64,000 nt of DNA, taken from contig JFMR01000036.1 in assembly GCA_000635015.1 (NCBI GenBank), forward strand, positions 124,001-188,000, read 5' to 3'. This document shows positions 49,677 through 57,580 of this stretch, piece by piece. Below the pieces are notes generated by a model. It did not search any database, was not told where the DNA came from, and saw only the letters and a list, made by a program, of their open reading frames with translations. The stretch is from Prochlorococcus sp. scB243_498I20 (GTDB lineage: Bacteria; Cyanobacteriota; Cyanobacteriia; PCC-6307; Cyanobiaceae). Made by a program: the position numbers and the translations under genes. Positions within the stretch are counted from its first letter, which is position 1; each line of letters begins with the position of its first letter.

Positions 49677-51029
49677 TTAGTTAATTATTTTATTAATTTC
49701 TAAAAAGAGTTTGTTTGTTATTTCGCTAGATAAGGAATTAACTTCCTCATGATTTTTGGCTTCAACTAAAACTCTAATTAAAGGTTCTGTCCCACTAGGC
49801 CTTATATAAACTCTACAATTATCCGAATATAATGCCTGCAAATTTTCTATAGTTTGATCGATTAAGATTTTGGTTTTTGGATTTAATTTTTTAATATTAA
49901 AATCTAATTTGATATTGGTTAGTTTTTGAGGAAGAGGTTCGAAACTACTTTTAAGCCAGTCATTTAAATTAATATTTTTCACTTTACAATGTTTAGAAAT
50001 TTGAAGTGCAGTCAATATCCCATCTCCGGAAAAGTTATTAATTTTTGAAAGTATATGACCTGACTGCTCCCCTCCTAAATCAGCTCTTTTTTCCTTAATT
50101 GCGTCATGTACATATTTATCTCCTACGTTAGTTCTATGTAAAATTCCTCCAATTTTCTTCCAAGCACTTTCAAAACCTAAGTTTGCCATTTGCGTTGATA
50201 TTAATAAATTATTTGTCAGCATTTTTTGTTCCATTAGCTCTCTTCCCCAAAGAAAAAGCATGTGATCTCCGTCTAACACATTACCTTTGGAATCCATTCC
50301 AATTACTCTATCGGCATCTCCATCAAAGCTAAAACCCATATCTGCAGGATTCTCTCTTAATGCTTTTTTTAGTGGTTCAAGGTTAGTAGAACCACAATTC
50401 ATATTAATTTTCAAACCATTATTAGAGTTATTGATAACTATTACTTCAGCACCAAGGGCCTGAAAAATTTTTTTTGCGCAGGTTGTCGCTGATCCATAGC
50501 ATGTGTCTAAAATTATTTTCAACCCACTTAGATTTTCTCCACCCATTGTTTGGATAAGGCCTTTAATATAAACATCCATTAGATCTTTACTTGTATTAAG
50601 AGGGATTACTTTTTTAGGAACTGATATATTTTGATTTGACTCTTCAATTAATTTTTGAATTTTATTTTCTAGATGGTTAGTAATTTTTTGCCCATTATAA
50701 TCAAAAATTTTTATGCCATTATATTCTGGCGGATTATGACTTGCAGATATCATGATTCCACTACTAAAATTCTTTTTTCGAATTAAAAAAGGTATTGCTG
50801 GGGTAGGGCAAATTCCCAGATTTATAAATTTTTTGCCGCTTTCATTTATGCCTTGTGTTATTGCCTGAAGAAGAATATCGCCACTAATTCTTGTATCTCT
50901 TCCAATTAATATTGGATTTTTATTATCTAAAGTCAAACCCAGAGAATACCCTACTTTGTAGGCTAGAGAATAGGTTATCTCTTGATTAAATTTTCCTCTT
51001 ATTCCATCAGTTCCAAATATTGATTGCAT
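49677..51029 (-). CDS. glmM: Phosphoglucosamine mutase
   Basis: Converts glucosamine-6-phosphate to glucosamine-1-phosphate for UDP-GlcNAc, feeding peptidoglycan and lipopolysaccharide. 450 residues, GlmM length. Motifs: N-terminal FGTDGIRG, active serine Ser97 in [11 protein letters not shown], metal site DGDADR and phosphate-binding [11 protein letters not shown] at the C-terminus. Divergent from the thioredoxin-like gene. In this window murG uses the UDP-GlcNAc that GlmM helps to make. Confidence 0.95.
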   Translation of the reverse strand: MQSIFGTDGIRGKFNQEITYSLAYKVGYSLGLTLDNKNPILIGRDTRISGDILLQAITQGINESGKKFINLGICPTPAIPFLIRKKNFSSGIMISASHNPPEYNGIKIFDYNGQKITNHLENKIQKLIEESNQNISVPKKVIPLNTSKDLMDVYIKGLIQTMGGENLSGLKIILDTCYGSATTCAKKIFQALGAEVIVINNSNNGLKINMNCGSTNLEPLKKALRENPADMGFSFDGDADRVIGMDSKGNVLDGDHMLFLWGRELMEQKMLTNNLLISTQMANLGFESAWKKIGGILHRTNVGDKYVHDAIKEKRADLGGEQSGHILSKINNFSGDGILTALQISKHCKVKNINLNDWLKSSFEPLPQKLTNIKLDFNIKKLNPKTKILIDQTIENLQALYSDNCRVYIRPSGTEPLIRVLVEAKNHEEVNSLSSEITNKLFLEINKIIN

Positions 51030-51167
51030 AATTAGATTTAAGGAATCAAAGAAATTTTTGATAAATATTCAGCTCTTATCTTATCAGTTGATTAAAAGCT
51101 TATAGATTTTAATTCTCTTTATTTGTTTAATTAATTTAAAATATTTCTAGTTAATTATTAATTAATA

Positions 51168-51713
51168 GTGCAATCTCAAAGTGAAGAGCAAATTTTAAAG
51201 ACAAATTCAAAATTAATACTTACTTTGACCATATCTATTATTTTGATTTCAGTACTTTTGTTTAGAAATTTATTTTTTAAATCAACTTATCTTCTTAAGA
51301 GTTTTGGAGAATTATCTGTTGACCCTGAAATAGCTTTTACAAATAATAAGCCTACATTTCTCGAATTTTATGCTGAATGGTGTGAAGTTTGCAAAGAAAT
51401 GGCTCCACAAGTTTCTGCTTTTAAGAATGAATACGAAAAAGATATTAATTTTGTTTTTTTAAATGTTGATAATCAAAAATGGGCTAATTACATCCAGAAG
51501 TTTGCCGTCAATGGAATCCCTCAAATTAATATTTTTGATAACAAGGGTAATCTAATATCTACTTTTATTGGTAAACAAAATGAAGAAGAAGTAAGAGAAT
51601 CTATTAATAATTTAGGAAAAGGAGAGGAACCCTATGAGGAAATTATTAATGCTAAATTTTCAACAATTCAAGAAAATAAAAATAATGAGGTTAGTCCTCG
51701 TAGTCATGGATAA
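51168..51713 (+). CDS. Membrane-anchored thioredoxin-like protein (TxlA/HCF164 type)
   Basis: 181 residues: an N-terminal membrane anchor (about 15-33), then a thioredoxin fold with the active site WCEVC (71-75; cysteines 72 and 75). The cis-proline lies in GIPQI. This layout matches TxlA/HCF164, which passes reducing power into the thylakoid lumen for cytochrome and photosystem assembly. The start is GTG at 51168 with no clear ribosome binding site. It ends 3 bases before convergent thyX. Confidence 0.85.
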   Translation: MQSQSEEQILKTNSKLILTLTISIILISVLLFRNLFFKSTYLLKSFGELSVDPEIAFTNNKPTFLEFYAEWCEVCKEMAPQVSAFKNEYEKDINFVFLNVDNQKWANYIQKFAVNGIPQINIFDNKGNLISTFIGKQNEEEVRESINNLGKGEEPYEEIINAKFSTIQENKNNEVSPRSHG

Positions 51714-51716
51714 TTT

Positions 51717-52349
51717 TTACCATTCTAAAGATTTTGATACAATAGGAAAACTTTGTTTAAAAATAGACTTGCAATTTTCGGCGATAGATTTGTGCTCTTT
51801 TTGGGTGCCGTGAGCTGATCTTAAATGAATGTAATGGATCCATGATCTACATGATCCAGACATGTATATTCTTGTTGGAGTTGCTAATGGCAAAACAAAT
51901 CTGGCACATTCTTTGGCAACGCCTTCAGCAAGTAAATTTTCATATAGTTCTGAAGCAGCTTGAAAATGTAAACCAATTTTTTCATTGAATCTTTTTTTTA
52001 ACTCATCAGGGAGGTCAGGAATTGAATTTTGCCTATTTTTAAAATCTTGACGTCTCAACTCTGGTAGGGGAATATTACCTAATTGAGAACTATCAGCATA
52101 TCTCTGTGAAAATTCCTGAAAAGTAAATGATCTATGTCTTAAAATTTGGGCTGCGATTCCTCTGTTAGTTTCTATTTGTAGGGTCATAAATGACTGTTCA
52201 AAAACACTCCAATGTTCATTTTTAATGCAATAACTTAATAATTTCGAATAGTCCTGATTTTCCTGATTTTTTGGATTACTTACTCTTGCAATGTAAGCCA
52301 TTGTTTTTTCAGCATCAGGAGTTAGCGAAATTAATTCAACTTTACTCAT
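51717..52349 (-). CDS. thyX: Flavin-dependent thymidylate synthase ThyX
   Basis: Makes dTMP from dUMP with FAD/NADPH and methylene-THF, in place of ThyA. 210 residues with the diagnostic motif RHRSFTFQEFSQRY (71-84; RHR-x7-S type). Lies one base after dcd, and both act in dTMP supply, so the pair likely shares a transcript with the CobA-like gene upstream. Confidence 0.95.
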   Translation of the reverse strand: MSKVELISLTPDAEKTMAYIARVSNPKNQENQDYSKLLSYCIKNEHWSVFEQSFMTLQIETNRGIAAQILRHRSFTFQEFSQRYADSSQLGNIPLPELRRQDFKNRQNSIPDLPDELKKRFNEKIGLHFQAASELYENLLAEGVAKECARFVLPLATPTRIYMSGSCRSWIHYIHLRSAHGTQKEHKSIAENCKSIFKQSFPIVSKSLEW

Positions 52350-52350
52350 T

Positions 52351-52944
52351 TTAGATCTTTGCTAGAGTTACTTTTTCTGGTTGGTTTTGATATTTGCCTC
52401 TTCTATCTTCATAGGTTGTAGAGCATGGATCACCTTCAAAAAAGAGCAGTTGGCAAATACCCTCTTCAGCATAAATTCTGCAATCTGCACCTGAACTATT
52501 ACTAAACTCTAAAGTAAGATGACCTTCCCACCCTGCTTCAGCTGGCGTTGTATTCACAATAATTCCCAGTCTCGCGTACGTACTTTTGCCTATACAGATT
52601 ACAGTTATATTTTCTGGTACTTTCATCTTTTCTAAAGCAACTCCTAAACCATAGGAGTGAGCAGGAAGAATAAAATAGTCTCCATCATCGTCGTGGTGAA
52701 GAACAGTTTTTTCTAAATTATTAGGATTAAACTTTTTGGGATTCATCACAGTGCCAGGAATATGTCTGAAAATTAGGAATTCTTTAGATGAAAGTCTTAA
52801 ATCATAGCCATAGGATGAACATCCGTAACTCAAAACCGGCTTTTGTTTTTTGGCAGGTTCAAGGTGCCTCACTAAATTTGATTGAAATGGCTTTATCATG
52901 CCTTCAGAGGCTTTTTGATTTATCCAGAGATCATTTTTTAGCAT
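52351..52944 (-). CDS. dcd: dCTP deaminase
   Basis: Deaminates dCTP to dUTP, the precursor of dUMP used by ThyX. 197 residues of the trimeric dUTPase/DCD fold: SYGYDLRLS near residue 47, GKSTYARLGI and the TPAEAGWEGHLTLEFSNS region including the catalytic Glu. Sits between the CobA-like gene (4 bases) and thyX (1 base). Confidence 0.94.
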   Translation of the reverse strand: MLKNDLWINQKASEGMIKPFQSNLVRHLEPAKKQKPVLSYGCSSYGYDLRLSSKEFLIFRHIPGTVMNPKKFNPNNLEKTVLHHDDDGDYFILPAHSYGLGVALEKMKVPENITVICIGKSTYARLGIIVNTTPAEAGWEGHLTLEFSNSSGADCRIYAEEGICQLLFFEGDPCSTTYEDRRGKYQNQPEKVTLAKI

Positions 52945-52948
52945 TCTT

Positions 52949-53530
52949 TTATGAGCGAAGTTCGGTAATTTGGTTGGCCATTAATAATAGATCTTTAGGA
53001 ATATCTGTACCAGTAAGGATTACATCTCCTGATATAAATCGGTTTTCAAGTGTTGAAATCAAATCATCTTTGTCAATAATTTTCATTTCAATAGCTAAAA
53101 AAATTTCATCAAGTATGATTTGGTCATTCTCGCCAGAACGTAGTTCTTTTTTACAAAAATCCCATAATTCTAAAGTAGATTCATGAATAGATTTTTTTAA
53201 ATTATTATTATTTATAATTTCCTCAGAATTATATTGATCAAAGGAATGTGATGATCTTATCCAAGTTAAATTACCGCATAGCCTTAATGCATTATCAACA
53301 CCTTGCTTGACTCCTCCTTTCATGAATTGTATTAAGAGCACTTTCCTTCCAAGAGCAGCATTTCTTAGAGAGTCTCTAATGATAGATGGGTAGCTACCTC
53401 TATATGGAGATTGATAGATTTGAATTTGTCCGTTTTGTGTAAATCTTTTTACGTTACTTTTGTTAGCAGTATTTATATTTACAACATCAAGATTACTTTT
53501 TGAATGAATATGGGGTGAACTAATTACCAT
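52949..53530 (-). CDS. CobA/BtuR-type corrinoid adenosyltransferase-like protein lacking the P-loop
   Basis: 193 residues with the CobA (BtuR) fold signals: RKVLLIQFMKGG, QIILDEIFLAIE and ILTGTDIPKDLLLMANQITELR-like ending (shown in pieces). The normal Walker A (GxGKGKTTAA) is absent: that place reads SPYRGSYPSII, with no Lys-Thr/Ser pair. ATP binding by the usual mechanism is therefore doubtful. It may be a divergent enzyme with other nucleotide contacts, or a repurposed paralogue. Prochlorococcus makes pseudocobalamin, so an adenosyltransferase is needed somewhere. First gene of the cluster with dcd and thyX. Confidence 0.75.
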   Translation of the reverse strand: MVISSPHIHSKSNLDVVNINTANKSNVKRFTQNGQIQIYQSPYRGSYPSIIRDSLRNAALGRKVLLIQFMKGGVKQGVDNALRLCGNLTWIRSSHSFDQYNSEEIINNNNLKKSIHESTLELWDFCKKELRSGENDQIILDEIFLAIEMKIIDKDDLISTLENRFISGDVILTGTDIPKDLLLMANQITELRS

Positions 53531-53667
53531 TATTTAGATTCTTTCTACATGCAGTATAATTAGATTCTTAGGACACTGCATATAGTGTAATTTTACTTAA
53601 AAAAGGGTGAAGTAAGTGGAAGCTTACTAAAAAAGGCTTATTGATGAAATAATAAGAATTGAAAATT

Positions 53668-53681
53668 GTTACTGTTGATAC
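53668..53681 (+). promoter_or_regulatory. Candidate NtcA box in the ntcA promoter
   Basis: GTTACTGTTGATAC fits the relaxed NtcA consensus GT-N10-AC. It is followed 22 bases later by TAAATT (53704-53709), a good TAN3T -10 element, the spacing expected for an NtcA-activated promoter. It suggests autoregulation, as known for ntcA in other cyanobacteria. The first base of the classic GTA half-site is T here. Confidence 0.45.
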
Positions 53682-53728
53682 AAGATATTTTAGGGTGTCT
53701 TCTTAAATTTTTTATAGTCAAGATATTT

Positions 53729-54463
53729 ATGATACCTGCTTCACGAGGATTCAACCGCTTTAGTTCGCAACAGTCCGGACAAAGTAAAATTAACTCTGTT
53801 GGAGAACGTTTCCCAATCAATAGAACTTTAATGGAAGTAATTAAAGGTCTAGACGGTGCAAGCACCGAAATGGTTGAGAGATCTAAAACAATATTTTTCC
53901 CTGGTGACCCTGCTGAAAGGGTTTATCTTATAAGAAGAGGAGCAGTAAGACTTTCAAGAGTTTATGAATCAGGTGAAGAAATAACAGTTGCTCTTTTAAG
54001 GGAGAACAGTCTCTTTGGTGTTTTATCTCTTCTAACAGGCCATAGATCTGATCGTTTTTACCATGCCATAGCATTCACAAGAGTTGAAATGATAACAGCA
54101 CCTGCAAATTCTGTTTTGAGAGCTATTGAGGAAGATGCGTCAGTAGGACTACTACTATTACAAGGTCTTTCAAGTAGGATCCTGCAAACTGAAACAATGA
54201 TAGAAACTCTTACACATAGAGATATGTCCTCTCGATTAGTAAGTTTTTTAATGGTTCTTTGTAGAGACTTTGGAGTTGCAAGTGAAAAAGGTATTACAAT
54301 AGACCTAAGGCTTTCACATCAGGCTATTGCTGAAGCTATTGGTTCTACAAGAGTAACGATTACAAGATTGTTAGGAGATTTAAAGGATTCAGGTCTTCTT
54401 AATATTGAAAGAAAAAAGATCACAGTATTCGATCCAATTGCTCTTGCAAAAAGATTTAATTGA
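53729..54463 (+). CDS. ntcA: Global nitrogen regulator NtcA (CRP/FNR family)
   Basis: Activates nitrogen-assimilation genes in response to 2-oxoglutarate and PipX. I place the start at the ATG at 53729, giving 244 residues with the conserved [12 protein letters not shown]-terminus; an ATG at 53666 would add a hydrophobic 21-residue stretch that is not part of the family. The cyclic-nucleotide-like sensor domain (about 50-150) and the C-terminal HTH ([21 protein letters not shown]) are both intact. Confidence 0.96.
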   Translation: MIPASRGFNRFSSQQSGQSKINSVGERFPINRTLMEVIKGLDGASTEMVERSKTIFFPGDPAERVYLIRRGAVRLSRVYESGEEITVALLRENSLFGVLSLLTGHRSDRFYHAIAFTRVEMITAPANSVLRAIEEDASVGLLLLQGLSSRILQTETMIETLTHRDMSSRLVSFLMVLCRDFGVASEKGITIDLRLSHQAIAEAIGSTRVTITRLLGDLKDSGLLNIERKKITVFDPIALAKRFN

Positions 54464-54502
54464 TTCATCATAAATTATGATGTACTGAGTTTATGCAGAA
54501 GC

Positions 54503-55468
54503 GTGGCTTGGATTTTAATTGTTTTTTTAATATTGCTTGGAGGATTAATTGCACCATTTGGGGATATTCTTGGAACAAAGATTGGTAAAGCAAGATTTAG
54601 CATACTAAAACTAAGACCGAAAAAAACAGCAACCATAATAACGATTATTACTGGTGGGTTTATTAGTTCAATATCTATAGGATTATTGATTTTAGTGAGT
54701 GAAGAATTCAGACAAAGGCTTTTTGTTGATATACCATTTTTGCAAAAAACTTTAGATGAAAGTAGAAAGGCTTTAATCCCATTACAGGAAGAGCGAAAAG
54801 AACTTGAAGGTAAAATAATTCAAAAAGAAAAGGAGTTAAATCAATTAAAAAATAATATTAAGGAATTTAGGAGGGGAAATATTGTTATTAAAAGAGGACA
54901 AACTTTATTTATTGCTGAAATTAATTCTAGCTCGAATATAAAAGCAGACTTAACAAAAATCTATAATGAAGCCGATAAATTTGTCAGAAAAATTGTTATT
55001 CCAATTAATAAAAAAGAAAAAAATATTCTTTTGTGGAGACCTAATGACATTACAAAAATTGAGACAATAGCAGCTAAAGGTGGCAACTGGATTTTAGTAA
55101 TTAAATCAGCGACAAATGTTTTAAAAGGAGATAATTTTGTTTTTGTATCTCCTGATTTATTAGAGAATAAATTTATAGTCAAAAAAGGGGATGTTATTAC
55201 AAGTTCAATTCTAGGAAAAAATGATTTAAATCTTAAATCAATTAATTTAAAAATTCAATCATTGATTAGAGAAACAAGGGATATAATTAGGGCAAAAGGA
55301 TCACAAGTTAATGAAATTAATACAAATGGTAATTTTGTAAGGAAAATTAGAGACTTTCTTGAAGAGAATCAAAATATCAAATTTAAGTTAGAAGTAGTAT
55401 CTTTGAGAGATAGTAAAACTGTAGAACCCATAATGGTTGAAATTAATATTTTAAAAATTCCATCTTAA
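54503..55468 (+). CDS. DUF3084 membrane protein with coiled coil
   Basis: 321 residues: a hydrophobic N-terminus (two membrane segments, about 3-22 and 46-66), then a coiled coil (about 80-125, LEGKIIQKEKELNQLKNNI) and a mixed C-terminal domain. Matches cyanobacterial DUF3084 proteins, function unknown. The start is GTG. The next gene begins directly after its stop, so they are one operon behind ntcA. Confidence 0.82.
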   Translation: MAWILIVFLILLGGLIAPFGDILGTKIGKARFSILKLRPKKTATIITIITGGFISSISIGLLILVSEEFRQRLFVDIPFLQKTLDESRKALIPLQEERKELEGKIIQKEKELNQLKNNIKEFRRGNIVIKRGQTLFIAEINSSSNIKADLTKIYNEADKFVRKIVIPINKKEKNILLWRPNDITKIETIAAKGGNWILVIKSATNVLKGDNFVFVSPDLLENKFIVKKGDVITSSILGKNDLNLKSINLKIQSLIRETRDIIRAKGSQVNEINTNGNFVRKIRDFLEENQNIKFKLEVVSLRDSKTVEPIMVEINILKIPS

Positions 55469-55906
55469 ATGTCTAGAGTAATAACTATTGATCCAGGGAA
55501 AAGTAAGTGCGGCTTAGTCTTAGCTGAAATAAATGAAAAAAAAATTTATAAAGCGATCATTCTTAAAAGTGAATTACTTGAGAAGTATGTCAAAAATTTA
55601 ATTACTACTGAGGACATATCACAAATTATTATTGGCAATGGTACCACCAGTAGAGAAATTAGAGAAAAACTATATTTTTTTAAAAAAGAAATACTAACTT
55701 TTGAGGAAAAAAATACTACCTTCAGGGCTAAAGCAAGATATTTCGAACTTTTTCCTATTAAAGGTCTGAAGACTTTTATACCTAGAGAGGTTTTTCTTTT
55801 TAATAAAAACCTTGATGCGATATCAGCCTTGATAATTTTAGAAGACTATTGCAAAATGAAGTTTACTTTGAATCAAAATATAGATTTTAAAACTTGGCTG
55901 AAATAG
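55469..55906 (+). CDS. RuvC/YqgF-like RNase H-fold nuclease-like protein
   Basis: 145 residues beginning RVITIDPGKSKCGLVLAE, a typical first strand of the RNase H-like nuclease fold with Asp8 as first metal ligand, and ending LDAISALIILEDY with the last acidic residue. Relatives are Holliday junction resolvase RuvC and the 16S-rRNA-processing YqgF; which role applies here is unclear. No gap after DUF3084; the last 20 bases overlap convergent DUF3146. Confidence 0.75.
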   Translation: MSRVITIDPGKSKCGLVLAEINEKKIYKAIILKSELLEKYVKNLITTEDISQIIIGNGTTSREIREKLYFFKKEILTFEEKNTTFRAKARYFELFPIKGLKTFIPREVFLFNKNLDAISALIILEDYCKMKFTLNQNIDFKTWLK

Positions 55907-56144
55907 TAAATTTATATTCATTCCCAGCTTCTAGTTCATAATCTTTTTTTAATAAAAATCTCAATAAGGCATCCTCAATTAATGCTCTTCCTAAAGATGG
56001 ATTTACCGTTAATAAACCTTTTTGAAAGAACCATGTAAAACTCCACTTAAACTGACTAGCTTCTACAACCCCATGAATTTGCTTTTTTGAAAAGCAATAT
56101 TCCTTAACATTTACATTGGCAATTGTTTCAGGTTTTGAACGCAT
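55887..56144 (-). CDS. DUF3146 protein
   Basis: 85-residue cyanobacterial protein of unknown function, recognised by FKWSFTWFFQKGLLTVNPSLG and the preceding HGVVEASQ. It is a small alpha/beta domain, likely soluble. Lies 3 bases after pth and is convergent with the RuvC/YqgF-like gene. Confidence 0.8.
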   Translation of the reverse strand: MRSKPETIANVNVKEYCFSKKQIHGVVEASQFKWSFTWFFQKGLLTVNPSLGRALIEDALLRFLLKKDYELEAGNEYKFTISAKF

Positions 56145-56147
56145 ATC

Positions 56148-56750
56148 TTAAGTTTGGTCTTTGTCAAAAGAATTTAATTCATTAATTATAAATTCTTCTT
56201 TTTTAGTATTAATTTGTTCGAGGGATTCTATTACTCTCTTATACACTTTATCCAATATTGATTTTTCTTCTAGAGAAATATTTCCTAATACATGTGAAAT
56301 GGTATTGAAATTATTTTTTCCTTCCATGAGGGGAGGTGATCCAATACCAATTCTTATTCTTTTAAAGTTTTGTGTCTGCAATTGTTCAATGATGCTTTTA
56401 AGCCCGTTATGTCCACCTGAGCTTCCCTTTTTTCTAAATCTTATTTTTCCAAGGGGAAGGTCTTTATCATCGACTATTATTAAAATCTGATCCAAATTGA
56501 TTTTGTACCAATCCACTATTGCTCGAACAGCATCACCACTGTTGTTCATAAACGTATTTGGTAAAAATAATCTGAAAGTAGAATCATTGATTTGAAATTC
56601 TGAGCAGGAACTTTTGAGCTTATCTTTCAATAAAAAATTTGAATTATATTTTTTTGAGAGATGTTCAAGCAATAAAAACCCTATATTATGTCTACTTTTT
56701 GAGTATTTTTTACCAGGATTTCCTAATCCTATTAAAAATATTTCATTCAT
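56148..56750 (-). CDS. pth: Peptidyl-tRNA hydrolase
   Basis: Recycles tRNA from dropped-off peptidyl-tRNA. 200 residues with IGLGNPGKKYSKSRHNIGFLL (catalytic His in RHNIGF), PNTFMNNSG, VDDKDLPLGKIRFRKKGSSGGHNGL, the Pth signatures given here in parts. Upstream of it is the psbH terminator; downstream is DUF3146. Confidence 0.95.
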   Translation of the reverse strand: MNEIFLIGLGNPGKKYSKSRHNIGFLLLEHLSKKYNSNFLLKDKLKSSCSEFQINDSTFRLFLPNTFMNNSGDAVRAIVDWYKINLDQILIIVDDKDLPLGKIRFRKKGSSGGHNGLKSIIEQLQTQNFKRIRIGIGSPPLMEGKNNFNTISHVLGNISLEEKSILDKVYKRVIESLEQINTKKEEFIINELNSFDKDQT

Positions 56751-56800
56751 GATGTATTACTCAATCTCTTTTCATTGAGAATTATAAATACATAAACAAA

Positions 56801-56842
56801 AATAACCTAGTAAATTAGAACAAAGTTCTAAAAAGGTTATTT
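56801..56842 (-). terminator. psbH hairpin terminator
   Basis: A long imperfect hairpin: outer AATAACCT/AGGTTATT and inner TTAGAAC/GTTCTAA around an AAA loop. On the minus strand it is followed by TTTTTGTTT. It lies 48 bases after the psbH stop and before pth. Confidence 0.7.
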
Positions 56843-56889
56843 AGTAATATTCAAATTATGGGATAACTTCTATATATGGTTTTAGAAAT

Positions 56890-57090
56890 CTAGTTTCCGT
56901 TCCAATCTACTGAGAAACCCTGTAGTAGAAGTGATTGATTATAAATTTGTAGAAGAATAACTAAAAAAACCAAAAGTAGAAGGCCGATTACCGTCATCAC
57001 AGGAACTGCTCCCCAACCGGGTACGACTTTTCCTTGACCTGAATTGCCGATTGCTTTTAAAAGACTTCCTAAAGCTGTTTTTTGACCCAT
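56890..57090 (-). CDS. psbH: PsbH, photosystem II 10 kDa phosphoprotein
   Basis: Single-span subunit that helps assemble PSII and QA-QB electron flow. 66 residues: a short N-terminal stretch ([15 protein letters not shown]), then [23 protein letters not shown] as membrane segment (in parts) and the lumenal tail [10 protein letters not shown]. Divergent from psbN with 80 bases between, the standard cyanobacterial arrangement. Confidence 0.97.
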
Positions 57091-57170
57091 GTTAAAATCA
57101 CAAAATCGAATATTATTTCGTTATTGTATAAGAACTTATACATAAATTGTTTACAAACTTAGCAAAATTG

Positions 57171-57323
57171 ATGCAAACTTTATCATCAGCCCCCGATCCT
57201 GCAGTTTCTGTAGCAGTGACAATCCTGGCACTACTTTTGGCTTTAACCGGTTTTGGTCTTTGGACTGCCTTTGGACCTAAAGCAGCAAAGCTTACTGATC
57301 CATGGGATGATCATGACGATTAA
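57171..57323 (+). CDS. psbN: PsbN, photosystem II assembly factor
   Basis: 50 residues, starting MQTLSSAPDPAVSVAV; one membrane helix (about 14-33) and the conserved C-terminal GFGLWTAFGPKAAKLTDPW followed by acidic residues. Despite its name, current evidence treats it as a PSII assembly/repair factor rather than a subunit. Its position divergent from psbH supports the identification. Stop TAA at 57321-57323. Confidence 0.96.
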   Translation: MQTLSSAPDPAVSVAVTILALLLALTGFGLWTAFGPKAAKLTDPWDDHDD

Positions 57324-57432
57324 TTAATTCTAAAAGTATTTCAAATTTTTCCAAAAATACAAAAAGTAAACAATTACCCATAGTTTAATTATAAATTTAA
57401 TAAGATATAAATCTGTTAGTTCTTGTTATTCC

Positions 57433-57561
57433 ATGCTTGCCTTAAAAATTTCTGTTTACACTATCGTTTTTTTCTTTGTTGGAATATTTCTTTTCGGTTT
57501 CTTGGCAAGTGATCCAACAAGAACGCCAAACAGAAAAGACCTAGAGAGTCCTCAAGATTAA
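57433..57561 (+). CDS. psbI: PsbI, photosystem II 4.8 kDa subunit
   Basis: 42 residues: [19 protein letters not shown] start, one membrane helix and the conserved C-terminal tail [16 protein letters not shown]. It binds near D1 and acts early in PSII assembly. It follows psbN by 109 bases and is followed 19 bases later by the DUF3769 gene. Confidence 0.96.
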
Positions 57562-57580
57562 TCTTTAATTAAATTTTAAA

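Noticed and set aside
53666..53728. Longer ntcA start at 53666
   Set aside because: It would add a hydrophobic 21-residue leader that is not part of NtcA and would cover the candidate NtcA box and -10 element.
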